From Pseudomonas paraeruginosa PA7 (GTDB lineage Bacteria > Pseudomonadota > Gammaproteobacteria > Pseudomonadales > Pseudomonadaceae): 64,000 nt of DNA. The translations under genes were made by a program, and so were the position numbers. Under the pieces are notes generated by a model. It searched no databases and was not told the DNA's origin. It was given only the letters and a program-made list of their open reading frames with translations. How positions within the stretch are numbered: the stretch's first letter is position 1; every line of letters starts with the position of its first letter. Positions 34,930 through 43,108 of the stretch are shown piece by piece. Where the stretch lies: contig NC_009656.1 of assembly GCF_000017205.1 (NCBI RefSeq), positions 186,001-250,000 on the forward strand, read 5' to 3'.

Positions 34930-35064
34930 CGTTCGATCCTCGGGCTTTCTTGTTGGAGGGTTCCGCGCACGCGGCGGCGGAGCGTTTGGATCAAGCTTGG
35001 CCCTGACGAAAGGTTAGATAAAGCTTATTCTTCTCACGTTTGGTTTCGACTGGGTAAAACAATA
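34930..35064. promoter_or_regulatory. divergent bauA/bauR promoter region
   Basis: 135 nt between divergent starts. It contains ATAA-agc-TTAT style near-palindrome ATAAAGCTTAT (35018-35028) and a TCAAGCTTGG site at 34991, both A/T-rich relative to the flanks and both possible LysR-type T-N11-A half-sites for BauR. No precise box for BauR is known to me. Confidence 0.45.
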
Positions 35065-35982
35065 ATGGGCAAATCCCGCAACCCTTCGCTCGGCCAGGTC
35101 AGCGATTTCGATATCCGCCTGTTGCGCATCTTCAAGACCATCGTCGAGTGCGGCAGCTTCTCCGCCGCCGAGAGCACCCTGGGCCTCAGCCGCTCGGCGA
35201 TCAGCCTGCACATGGGCGACCTGGAGAAGCGCCTGGGCATGCGCCTGTGCCAGCGCGGCCGCGCCGGCTTCGCCCTGACCGACGAGGGCCGCGAGGTCTA
35301 TCGCGCGACCCAGACCCTGCTGGCGGCGCTGGAGGGCTTTCGCGCCGAGGTCAACGACCTGCACCAGCACCTGCGCGGCGAGCTCAACATCGGCATCATC
35401 AACAACCTGGTGACCCTGCCGCAGATGCGCATCACCCACGCCCTCAGCACGCTCAAGGGACAGGGGCCACAGGTGCGGATCAACATCGGCATGACCACTC
35501 CCAACGAGATCGAGCTGGGCGTGCTCGACGGTCACCTGCATGTCGGCGTGGTGCCGTTGATCAGCCCGCTCTCGGGCCTGGAGTACCTGCCGCTGTACGA
35601 CGAGCACGCGCAGCTCTATTGCAGCCGCGGCCACCCGCTGTTCGAGCGCGCCGACGGCGACATCGCGGTGGACCAGGTGCTCGCCGCCGACGCCGTGGCG
35701 CCCAGCTACCGCCTGCCCGCCGAAGCCCAGGCGCGCCACCAGGAGCTGAACAACAGCGCCAGCGCCTCGGATCGTGAGGGCATGGCGTTCCTGATCCTGA
35801 CCGGCAACTTCATCGGCTACCTGCCGTCGCACTACGCCGCCGACTGGGTCGCCGCCGGGATGCTCCGCCCATTGCTGCCGGAGCGCTTCCACTACGCCAT
35901 CGCGCTGACCATCGTGACCCGCAAGGGCCGCCGGCCGAACCTGGTGCTGGAGCGGTTCCTGGAGGCGGTGGCGGTGTCATGA
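35065..35982 (+). CDS. bauR: BauR, LysR-family activator of the bau genes
   Basis: 305 residues. Winged helix-turn-helix at about 12-72 (DFDIRLLRIFKTIVECGSFS, SRSAISLHMGDLEKRLG) and a long effector-binding domain. Divergent from bauA; known in P. aeruginosa as the activator that responds to beta-alanine. The ATG at 35065 follows an A-rich stretch without a strong Shine-Dalgarno site; the long frame extending upstream overlaps bauA and is a shadow. Confidence 0.9.
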   Translation: MGKSRNPSLGQVSDFDIRLLRIFKTIVECGSFSAAESTLGLSRSAISLHMGDLEKRLGMRLCQRGRAGFALTDEGREVYRATQTLLAALEGFRAEVNDLHQHLRGELNIGIINNLVTLPQMRITHALSTLKGQGPQVRINIGMTTPNEIELGVLDGHLHVGVVPLISPLSGLEYLPLYDEHAQLYCSRGHPLFERADGDIAVDQVLAADAVAPSYRLPAEAQARHQELNNSASASDREGMAFLILTGNFIGYLPSHYAADWVAAGMLRPLLPERFHYAIALTIVTRKGRRPNLVLERFLEAVAVS

Positions 35983-36087
35983 GGATCTGGCTGGAGTGAT
36001 GCCGGCAGATTGGCGCGGTATGCGCCCTTTGCTCATCCGGGCGAGGGGCGGTGGAGGAGCGCCAGGCCGATCCAGCGTGGGTGAGGC

Positions 36088-37386
36088 TCACCCCTTCGCA
36101 TGGCGCCGCTCCCCCAGCACCCAGGTTGCCGCCACCGCGCGGTCGTCGCCCAGGGTGTTGAGCACGAACAGGGTATCGGCCAGTCCGCGCGCATGCTCCA
36201 TGCGCTGGGCGATCATCGGCGTGGCGGCGAGGTCGAGGGCGACGAAGTCGGCCTCGCGGCCGGGCAGGAAATTGCCGATCAGGCCGTCCAGGCCGAGCGT
36301 CCTGGCGCCGCCGAGGGTGGCCAGGTAGAGAGCCTGGAACGGATCGAGACTGGCGCCGCGCAATTGCTGGATCTTGTAGGCGTCGGCGAGGTTGGCCAGC
36401 AGCGACAGGCTGGTGCCGCCGCCGAGGTCGCTGCCGATGCCGACACGGATGCCGTACTGCTGGGCGCGGCCAAGATCGAACAGGCCGGAACCCATGAACA
36501 GGTTGGAGCTGGGGCAGTGCGCCAGCGCCGCGTTCTTGTGCGCCAGGCAGCGGCACTCGCGTTCGGACAGGTGGATGCCGTGGGCGAACACGCTGCGTTC
36601 ACCGACCAGCCCGGCACGGTGATAGACGTCGAGGTAGTCCTGGGCCTGGGGAAACAGCTCGCCGACCCAGGCGACTTCCTTGAGATTCTCCGAGAGATGG
36701 CTGTGCAGGTAGACGCCGGGATACTCGTCCAGCAGGCGCGCCGCCGCGGCCAACTGCCCGGGCGAGGAGGTCGGCGCGAAGCGCGGGGTGACCGCGTACT
36801 GCAGGCGCCCGTTGCCGTGCCAGCGCTCGATCAGCGCGCGGCTCTCGGCGTAGCCGCTGGCCGCGGTATCGCAGAGTGCCGGCGGGGCGTTGCGGTCCAT
36901 CAGCACCTTGCCGGCGATCATCCGCAGGCGGCGCTTCTGCGCGGCCTGGAAGAAAGCTTCGGCGGACACCGCATGGACAGTGCCGAATACCAGCGCGGTG
37001 GTGGTGCCATGGCGCAGCAGTTCGTCGAGGAACAGCTCGGCCTGGACGGTGGCATAACCGGCATCGGCGAAGCGCTGCTCGGCGGGATAGGTGTGGGCCT
37101 CCAGCCAGTCCAGCAGCTGGGTGCCGTAGGAGGCGACCACCCCGAGCTGCGGATAGTGCACATGGCAGTCGACGAAGCCGGGCAGCAGCAAGCGTCCCGG
37201 ATGCTCCTCCAGCGCCAGGCCGGCGGGCAGCCGTGGCAGCAGGTAGGCGGCGTGGTCGAGGGCACGTACCTGGCCGTGCTCGATCCACAGCAGGCCGTCG
37301 TCGAAATACTCCCAGGCCTTGTCGCCGAGCTTCGCCGGGTCGCCGAGGAAATGCAGGATGCGCCCGCGGTGGGCCGAGCTGCTCAT
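36088..37386 (-). CDS. guaD: guanine deaminase
   Basis: 432 residues, an amidohydrolase-fold zinc enzyme converting guanine to xanthine. Metal and active-site motifs are CHVHYPQ (His75, His77), RFAPTSS, HLSENLKEVAW, FAHGIHLSE and GSDLGGGTS. I start at 37386 (MSSSAHRGRI), which aligns with the N-terminus of E. coli GuaD; the frame stays open to an ATG at 37458, where AGGAG touches the start codon and is too close. First of several purine enzymes in this region. A sibling, 8-oxoguanine deaminase, is encoded at 46099. Confidence 0.92.
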   Translation of the reverse strand: MSSSAHRGRILHFLGDPAKLGDKAWEYFDDGLLWIEHGQVRALDHAAYLLPRLPAGLALEEHPGRLLLPGFVDCHVHYPQLGVVASYGTQLLDWLEAHTYPAEQRFADAGYATVQAELFLDELLRHGTTTALVFGTVHAVSAEAFFQAAQKRRLRMIAGKVLMDRNAPPALCDTAASGYAESRALIERWHGNGRLQYAVTPRFAPTSSPGQLAAAARLLDEYPGVYLHSHLSENLKEVAWVGELFPQAQDYLDVYHRAGLVGERSVFAHGIHLSERECRCLAHKNAALAHCPSSNLFMGSGLFDLGRAQQYGIRVGIGSDLGGGTSLSLLANLADAYKIQQLRGASLDPFQALYLATLGGARTLGLDGLIGNFLPGREADFVALDLAATPMIAQRMEHARGLADTLFVLNTLGDDRAVAATWVLGERRHAKG

Positions 37387-38615
37387 CGCGCGTGCGCCAT
37401 GACCGGAACACAGGGCAAGCGGGGGGACGAAGTTGCCAGCCGATACCGCATCGTTCATCTCCTCTGCCGCAGGAAAGGGCTTTCGCCTCTTTTAGTCCGG
37501 AAAATCGGTGGAAATATCCCGCCCTTGGCGCGCGATGCCCCGCCGGAGGTATCGGCGAAGAACGCCAGCGGAGTCTTCATCGGCTCCCCGGCTTTGTCAT
37601 TATGCGCTGTGCGCATGCTGTGGATAAGTCTGTGTGCAGACTTTCTGCGAAGGGCCGGGCGAGCCGTCGCGGGCAGCGTGCTTCCGGCCTCCGGCAGGTA
37701 GTCCGCGCAAAGTGCTTCGGCACCATGGAAACGCCTTGCGAAATGCCCGGCCGGCGACCGGCCCTTCTGTGGGTTTGTCTGTGGAAAAGCTGTTCGCATT
37801 AGCCACTGAAAAAGTTGCATCGCTGGCTGGCGGAAAGGCTTCAGGCGGGGCCGCAGGATTTCTCCTGGCCGGCGAAAAACCCAGGGAAAGGGCGATGTGG
37901 GAGGCGCCACAATGGTGCGTCGCCAGACTGTGGACAGCGCAGCCGTGCATGGCCGCGCCGAGCATACCCCCGTCGATCACCGCGGACTTCGCTGAAAAGC
38001 CGGGAAACCCAGTGTTCACGGGCCAGCGGACGCTGAAAGGGAACATCCTCGAGGCATTTTCGCGGACGCTCTCGATCGGCGCGATTCCTGTGGAAAAGCT
38101 GTTGGCAAACTGTGCTGTATGCATGCCGCCGGGTCTCCTCCGGGGATTCAGCCGAGCGCTGGTCTCGTCGGCGGGCGGTATTCCGCCGTACTCCCCTGAG
38201 CGGCTGTTGAAGGCTTGTTGATAAGTCTGTTGGCAAAGTGTTGGAAAAAATGTCTCGCCGGGTCGCGTTCATGGCCTGCCGGGTTGGCTGTTTTCTGTCC
38301 ACCACGGTAGTCGTGAAATTCGCCGGGACGGTCGGCGGGGATGGCTCCCCGGGATGCCGGGCGGCTGTCGGCATGCTGTGGATAACTCTGTGCGCAAGGT
38401 GGTGATGACTGTTTCGCGAGAAATGCCCACGCTCGTTCGTCGCCGCGTTGCTCGCAAATGCGTCGTGGTCTGCGGGGCGTGCCCCGGTGTGGTGCCGGCG
38501 GCTGCCACGCCGCCACTGACGGCGAGCGGGGAAACCAGCGCCACGGGCTTTCCTGACTTCCTGGCCAGGTATTTGCAACGGCGGCGCAATCGCCGAGCCA
38601 CCGACCGAGCCCGCC
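37387..38615. other. 1.2-kb gene-poor region with dispersed DnaA-box-like repeats
   Basis: No convincing gene. Open frames exist on both strands (for example 37634-38221 plus and 37600-38124 minus), but their codons lack the usual G/C third-position bias, no ribosome sites stand before them, and parts of their peptides repeat because the DNA repeats. An annotator may have placed one hypothetical gene here. Instead the region carries at least five copies of a short element based on CTGTGGATAA (listed separately). It separates guanine deaminase from the nucleoside ABC transporter. Confidence 0.7.
37613..38396 (+). repeat. dispersed TGTGGATAA (DnaA-box) repeat family, five or more copies
   Basis: Two near-identical 24-bp copies, GCATGCTGTGGATAA followed by [G/C]TCTGTG[T/C]GCA, begin at 37613 and 38371; both contain the perfect consensus DnaA box (TTATCCACA read on the minus strand; 37619-37627 and 38377-38385). 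Related copies read TGTGGAAAAGCTGTT (37780 and 38089) and TGTTGATAAGTCTGTTGGCA (38216), with a weaker TGTGGACAG at 37929. All point the same way. Spacing is 127 to 309 bp. Confidence 0.7.
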
Positions 38616-40187
38616 ATGACTACTGTTTCCTCCCCCGCGCCGCCGCGCCTCGAATTGCGCGGGATCAGCAAGCGCTATCCGGGTTGCCTGGCGAACGACC
38701 GCATCGACCTGCGCATCGACGCTGGCGAGATCCATGCCCTGCTCGGTGAGAACGGCGCCGGCAAGAGCACGCTGATGAAGATCATCTACGGTGTGACCCG
38801 GCCGGACGCCGGTGAGATCCTCTGGCAGGGCGAGCCGGTGCGGGTGCGCGACCCGGCCGGCGCGCGGGCGCTGGGGATCGGCATGGTGTTCCAGCATTTC
38901 TCCCTGTTCGAGACCCTCAGCGTGGCGCAGAACATCGCCCTTGCCCTGGGCACCGAGGCGGGCGGCCCGCGCCGGCTGGAGGCGCGCATCCGCGAGGTCT
39001 CGCAGCGCTACGGCATGCCGCTGGAGCCGCGCCGGCTGGTCCATGGATTGTCCATCGGCGAGCGCCAGCGGGTGGAGATCGTGCGCTGCCTGATGCAGGA
39101 CATCCGCCTGCTGATCCTCGACGAGCCGACCTCGGTGCTGACCCCGCGCGAGGCCGAGGATCTCTTCGTCATCCTGCGCCGTCTGGCGGAGGAGGGGTGC
39201 AGTGTCCTCTTCATCAGCCACAAGCTGGCCGAGGTTCGCGCGCTCTGCCGGCGCGCCACGGTGCTGCGCGGTGGGCGGGTGGCCGGGCAGTGCCTGCCGG
39301 CGCAATGTTCCGATCTCGAGCTGGCGCGGCTGATGGTGGGCGACGCCGAGGGCCTGGCGGCGGAGTATCCGAAAGTCGCCGGCGGCGCACCTTTCCTCCA
39401 GGTGCGCGACCTGTACTGGCGCAACCCGGACCCGTTCGGCGTGTCCTTCGCCGGCCTCGACCTGGAGGTGCGCAGCGGCGAGATCCTCGGTATCGCCGGG
39501 GTCGCCGGCAACGGCCAGGATGAATTGCTCGCCCTGCTCAGCGGCGAGGTCCGCCTGCCGCGCGTCCAGGCCGGGCGTATCCGCCTCGGCGGCACTGCCG
39601 GCGGACACCTGGCGGCGGATGCGCGGCGCCGCGCCGGCCAGGCCTTCGTTCCCGCCGAGCGGCTGGGGCATGGCGCGGTGCCGGAGATGAGCCTGGCGGA
39701 CAATACCTTGCTCAGCGCCTTCCAGCGGGGACTGGTGAAGCGCGGGTTGGTCCGGCGGCGCAAGGTGCTGGCGCTGGCCGAGGAGATCATCCGCCGTTTC
39801 GCCGTGAAGACCCCGGGAGCCGGGGCGCCGGCACGCAGTCTTTCCGGCGGCAACCTGCAGAAGTTCATCCTCGGCCGCGAGATCCTCCAGAGCCCGCGCC
39901 TGCTGGTGGCGGCGCATCCCACCTGGGGCGTGGACGTCGGCGCGGCGGCGCTGATCCACCGCGCGCTGATCGCTTTGCGCGATGCCGGTACGGCGATCCT
40001 GGTGGTCTCCGAGGACCTCGACGAGCTGTTCCTGCTCAGCGACCGCATCGCCGCGCTGTGTTCGGGGCGGCTGTCCCCGGCGGTCGCCACCGCGAGCGCT
40101 TCGCCGCAGCAGGTCGGCGGCTGGATGGCCGGACAATTCGAGGCGCCGGCGGCGGTCGCCGGCGCTGTTGCCCAAGGGAGCCTGTGA
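38616..40187 (+). CDS. nucleoside-type ABC transporter ATPase (two ATPase domains)
   Basis: 523 residues with two fused ABC domains, as in sugar and purine nucleoside importers. Domain 1 (about 10-240) has LLGENGAGKSTLMKIIYG, the signature SIGERQRVEIVRCL and LLILDEPTSVLTP. Domain 2 (about 260-515) has the degenerate Walker A VAGNGQDELLALLSG, the signature LSGGNLQKFILGREI and a Walker B where the usual acidic pair reads LLVAAHPTWGVDVG. This matches the BmpA-linked nucleoside transporter class (YufO type). It overlaps the first permease gene by one base; no binding protein gene is adjacent. Confidence 0.92.
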   Translation: MTTVSSPAPPRLELRGISKRYPGCLANDRIDLRIDAGEIHALLGENGAGKSTLMKIIYGVTRPDAGEILWQGEPVRVRDPAGARALGIGMVFQHFSLFETLSVAQNIALALGTEAGGPRRLEARIREVSQRYGMPLEPRRLVHGLSIGERQRVEIVRCLMQDIRLLILDEPTSVLTPREAEDLFVILRRLAEEGCSVLFISHKLAEVRALCRRATVLRGGRVAGQCLPAQCSDLELARLMVGDAEGLAAEYPKVAGGAPFLQVRDLYWRNPDPFGVSFAGLDLEVRSGEILGIAGVAGNGQDELLALLSGEVRLPRVQAGRIRLGGTAGGHLAADARRRAGQAFVPAERLGHGAVPEMSLADNTLLSAFQRGLVKRGLVRRRKVLALAEEIIRRFAVKTPGAGAPARSLSGGNLQKFILGREILQSPRLLVAAHPTWGVDVGAAALIHRALIALRDAGTAILVVSEDLDELFLLSDRIAALCSGRLSPAVATASASPQQVGGWMAGQFEAPAAVAGAVAQGSL

Positions 40188-41284
40188 TGCTGTTGTCCCT
40201 GGAACCGCGTGGCCGGCAGTCGCGCTGGATACTACTGGCCTCTCCGCTGCTGGCGGGGCTGCTGACCCTGGTCTGCGGCGCGCTGCTGTTCGCCGGTCTC
40301 GGTCACGATCCGTGGCAGGCCCTGCATACCGTGCTGGTACAGCCGGTCAGCGATCTCTACGGGATCGGCGAGCTGCTGGTGAAAGCCATGCCGATCCTGC
40401 TTTGTGCCCTCGGCCTGGCGCTGGCCTACCAGGCGCGCGTGTGGAACATCGGCGCGGAGGGCCAACTGCTGATCGGCGCCCTGGCCGGCAGCGCGGTGGC
40501 GATCCAGTTGCTCGACTGGCAGAGCCGCTGGGCGCTGGCCGGGGTGCTGCTCGCCGGGAGCGCTGCCGGGGCGTTCTGGGCCGGGCTCGCCGCCTGGCTG
40601 CGGACGCGCTTCAACGCCAATGAGATCCTCACCACCATCATGCTCAACTACATCGCGCTGAACCTGCTGCTGTACGGCGTGCACGGGCCGTTGAAGGACC
40701 CGGAGGGCTTCAACTTCCCGCAGTCGGCGCTGTTCGGCGAAGCCAGCCGCCTGCCGGCGCTGTTCGAGGACAGCCGGGTGCACTTCGGCGCGCTGTTCGG
40801 CCTGCTGGCGCTGGCGGCGGTCTGGGTGCTGGCGCAGCGCAGCTTCCTCGGTTTCCAGGTCCGCGTACTCGGCCTGGATCGCCGCGCCGCCGGTTTCGCC
40901 GGTTTCCGCGAGAAGCGCCTGGTCTGGTTCGTCCTGCTGTTTTCCGGGGCGCTGGCGGGGCTGGCGGGCGTCTGCGAGGTCGCTGGCCCGATCGGCCAGC
41001 TGGTGCCGCAGGTCTCGCCGGGCTATGGCTACGCGGCGATCACCGTGGCCTTCCTCGGCCGCCTGAACCCCTTCGGCATCCTCGCCGCCAGCCTGCTGAT
41101 GGCATTGCTCTACCTGGGGGGCGAGGCCGCGCAGATGAGCCTCAACCTGCCGCTGGCGCTGACCGGGCTGTTCCAGGGAATGATGCTGTTCTTCCTCCTC
41201 GCCTGCGACGTGCTGATCCTCTACCGCCCGCGCCTGCACGGGCACTGGCGCAAGCGCCCGGCACTGCGCGACGCCCTGGCCTGA
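40187..41284 (+). CDS. nucleoside-type ABC transporter permease 1
   Basis: 365 residues, about ten transmembrane helices of the BPD_transp_2 family, YufP-like. AYQARVWNIGAEGQLLIGAL (near 80-100) is the family signature, NEILTTIMLNYIALNLL (near 145) the second. It would pair with the next permease in a heterodimeric channel. The start shares a base with the ATPase stop (TGATG). Confidence 0.9.
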   Translation: MLLSLEPRGRQSRWILLASPLLAGLLTLVCGALLFAGLGHDPWQALHTVLVQPVSDLYGIGELLVKAMPILLCALGLALAYQARVWNIGAEGQLLIGALAGSAVAIQLLDWQSRWALAGVLLAGSAAGAFWAGLAAWLRTRFNANEILTTIMLNYIALNLLLYGVHGPLKDPEGFNFPQSALFGEASRLPALFEDSRVHFGALFGLLALAAVWVLAQRSFLGFQVRVLGLDRRAAGFAGFREKRLVWFVLLFSGALAGLAGVCEVAGPIGQLVPQVSPGYGYAAITVAFLGRLNPFGILAASLLMALLYLGGEAAQMSLNLPLALTGLFQGMMLFFLLACDVLILYRPRLHGHWRKRPALRDALA

Positions 41285-41307
41285 AACCGCTTCGTCGAGG
41301 AACCACG

Positions 41308-42234
41308 ATGGACATCGATCTGCTGAACAACCTGCTGTTCGCCATGGTCCGCACCGGTACGCCGCTGCTGCTGGTGGCGCTGGGCGAACTGGTCTGCGAG
41401 AGGAGCGGGGTGCTCAACCTCGGCCAGGAAGGGATGATGCTGTTCGGCGCGGTGATCGGCTTCATGGTCGCCTTCTCCAGCGGCAGCCTGTGGCTCGGCG
41501 TGCTACTCGCGGTGCTCGCCGGGATGCTGCTGGCGGCGCTGTTCGCCGGGGTCGCCCTGTACCTGAACGCCAACCAGGTGGCCTGCGGCCTGGCGCTGAC
41601 CATCTTCGGCGTCGGCCTGTCGTCGTTCGTCGGCGCCGCCTGGGTCGGCAAGCCACTGCAGGGCTTCGCCCCGCTGGCGCTGCCGGTGCTGGGTGAGTTG
41701 CCGCTGCTCGGGCGCATGCTGTTCGCCCAGGACGCGCTGGTCTACCTGAGCCTGGCGCTGTTCGCCGCGGTCGCCTGGATGCTCCTGCGCAGCCGTGCCG
41801 GGCTGGTCCTCCAGGCGGTCGGCGAGAACCCCGACGCGGCCAGCGCGATGGGCTTGCCGGTACTGCGCGTGCGCACCCTGGCGGTGCTCTTCGGCGGGGC
41901 CATGGCCGGCCTGGCCGGCGCCTACCTGTCGCTGGCCTATACGCCGATGTGGGCGGAGAACATGACCGCCGGGCGTGGCTGGATCGCCCTGGCGCTGGTG
42001 GTGTTCGCCAGTTGGCGGGTATTCCGCGTGCTGCTCGGCGCCTGGCTGTTCGGCCTGGCCAGCATCCTGCACCTGGTGGCCCAGGGGGTCGGCCTGGCGA
42101 TTCCGGCCAACCTGCTGGCGATGCTGCCCTACGTGGCGACCATCCTGGTGCTGGTCCTGCTCTCCCGCGACGCCTTGCGCACCCGGCTCTACGCCCCGGT
42201 TTCCCTGGGCCAGCCGTGGAAGGCGGGTCTCTGA
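41308..42234 (+). CDS. nucleoside-type ABC transporter permease 2
   Basis: 308 residues, BPD_transp_2 family, YufQ-like, with GTPLLLVALGELVCERSGVLN near residues 12-32, NLGQEGMMLFGAV and AVGENPDAASAMGLPV. GAGGAACC precedes the ATG. Last gene of the three-gene transporter unit. Members of this class import purine nucleosides or bases with a BMP-type binding lipoprotein; here such a protein is encoded at 50128. Confidence 0.9.
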   Translation: MDIDLLNNLLFAMVRTGTPLLLVALGELVCERSGVLNLGQEGMMLFGAVIGFMVAFSSGSLWLGVLLAVLAGMLLAALFAGVALYLNANQVACGLALTIFGVGLSSFVGAAWVGKPLQGFAPLALPVLGELPLLGRMLFAQDALVYLSLALFAAVAWMLLRSRAGLVLQAVGENPDAASAMGLPVLRVRTLAVLFGGAMAGLAGAYLSLAYTPMWAENMTAGRGWIALALVVFASWRVFRVLLGAWLFGLASILHLVAQGVGLAIPANLLAMLPYVATILVLVLLSRDALRTRLYAPVSLGQPWKAGL

Positions 42235-42399
42235 CCGAGGTGGGTTTTACGATTAGTTGTTTTAACTATTTATATATCCTTCGATAGATTTAGATAATTT
42301 CACTGATGGCCTAAATCAATGGGGCATTTTTGTCGAACCCCGTTAAGATTCTCCCAGTCGATTTGAAACACCCCCATTCAACTGAGAGAGGAACGACTG
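42235..42399 (+). promoter_or_regulatory. ahpC upstream region, A/T-rich, possible OxyR site
   Basis: Bases 42251-42300 are strikingly A/T-rich for this genome. ATAGATTTAGATAAT (42284-42298) resembles one OxyR half-site (ATAG-N-T-N3-A-N-CTAT) imperfectly; a matching second half at the right distance is not evident. OxyR control of ahpC is established for P. aeruginosa, so the site assignment is a weak guess. GAGAGGA just before 42400 is the ribosome site. Confidence 0.4.
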
Positions 42400-42963
42400 A
42401 TGTCCCTGATCAACACTCAAGTCCAACCGTTCAAGGTCAACGCTTTCCACAACGGCAAGTTCATCGAGGTGACCGAGGAATCCCTGAAGGGCAAGTGGTC
42501 GGTCCTGATCTTCATGCCGGCTGCCTTCACCTTCAACTGCCCGACCGAGATCGAAGACGCCGCCAACAACTACGGCGAGTTCCAGAAGGCCGGTGCCGAG
42601 GTCTACATCGTGACCACCGACACCCACTTCTCGCACAAGGTCTGGCACGAAACCTCGCCGGCCGTCGGCAAGGCCCAGTTCCCGCTGATCGGCGACCCGA
42701 CCCACCAGCTGACCAATGCCTTCGGCGTGCACATCCCGGAAGAAGGCCTGGCTCTGCGCGGTACCTTCGTGATCAACCCGGAAGGCGTGATCAAGACCGT
42801 CGAGATCCACTCCAACGAGATCGCCCGTGACGTCGGCGAGACCGTGCGCAAGCTGAAGGCCGCCCAGTACACCGCTGCCCACCCGGGCGAAGTCTGCCCG
42901 GCCAAGTGGAAGGAAGGCGAGAAGACCCTCGCGCCGTCCCTGGACCTGGTCGGCAAGATCTAA
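42400..42963 (+). CDS. ahpC: alkyl hydroperoxide reductase C (peroxiredoxin)
   Basis: 187 residues, typical 2-Cys peroxiredoxin of the AhpC class reducing hydrogen and organic peroxides. Peroxidatic Cys47 (FMPAAFTFNCPTE), resolving Cys166 (HPGEVCPAKW), active-site His/Arg around DTHFSHKVWHE and RGTFVINPEG. Reduced by AhpF, encoded 145 nt downstream past two hairpins. Codon use is strongly optimised (almost only preferred codons), as for an abundant protein. Confidence 0.97.
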   Translation: MSLINTQVQPFKVNAFHNGKFIEVTEESLKGKWSVLIFMPAAFTFNCPTEIEDAANNYGEFQKAGAEVYIVTTDTHFSHKVWHETSPAVGKAQFPLIGDPTHQLTNAFGVHIPEEGLALRGTFVINPEGVIKTVEIHSNEIARDVGETVRKLKAAQYTAAHPGEVCPAKWKEGEKTLAPSLDLVGKI

Positions 42964-42999
42964 GACCGCGCCGGCGGCATTCGCCGCCAGCCTCTCCGG

Positions 43000-43024
43000 C
43001 GGACGATCCTTCCCGGATCGTCCG
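43000..43024 (+). other. hairpin between ahpC and ahpF
   Basis: CGGACGATCC and GGATCGTCCG form a 10-bp perfect stem with a 5-nt loop, 36 nt after the ahpC stop. Pyrimidine-rich but no pure T run follows; likely a partial terminator or RNA stability element that would leave more ahpC than ahpF message. Confidence 0.6.
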
Positions 43025-43052
43025 TCCTTCACCCAGCCAACGCGCCGTGCAG

Positions 43053-43071
43053 GGCGGATGTTCCATCCGCC
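43053..43071. repeat. short GGCGGATG palindrome (REP-related) before ahpF
   Basis: GGCGGATG and CATCCGCC, 8-bp arms with a TTC loop. It resembles a shortened version of the REP-like palindrome at 21161. Located about 38 nt before the ahpF start. Confidence 0.5.
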
Positions 43072-43108
43072 GGGGACCCCGTTTGCCCGAATTTCGAGGA
43101 GCTGAACC

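Noticed and set aside
33397..35064. Long upstream extension of the bauR frame over bauA
   Set aside because: It runs antisense through bauA with low-complexity composition; the true bauR starts at 35065 with a normal helix-turn-helix.
37600..38221. Overlapping open frames on both strands (195 residues plus, 174 residues minus) in the DnaA-box region
   Set aside because: Weak third-position bias, no ribosome sites, no recognisable domain, and repeated peptides caused by the DNA repeats. One of them may be annotated as a hypothetical gene elsewhere.
42255..42298. Full OxyR site upstream of ahpC
   Set aside because: Only one imperfect half-site could be aligned; the second half does not fit the spacing, so a defined OxyR box is not claimed.
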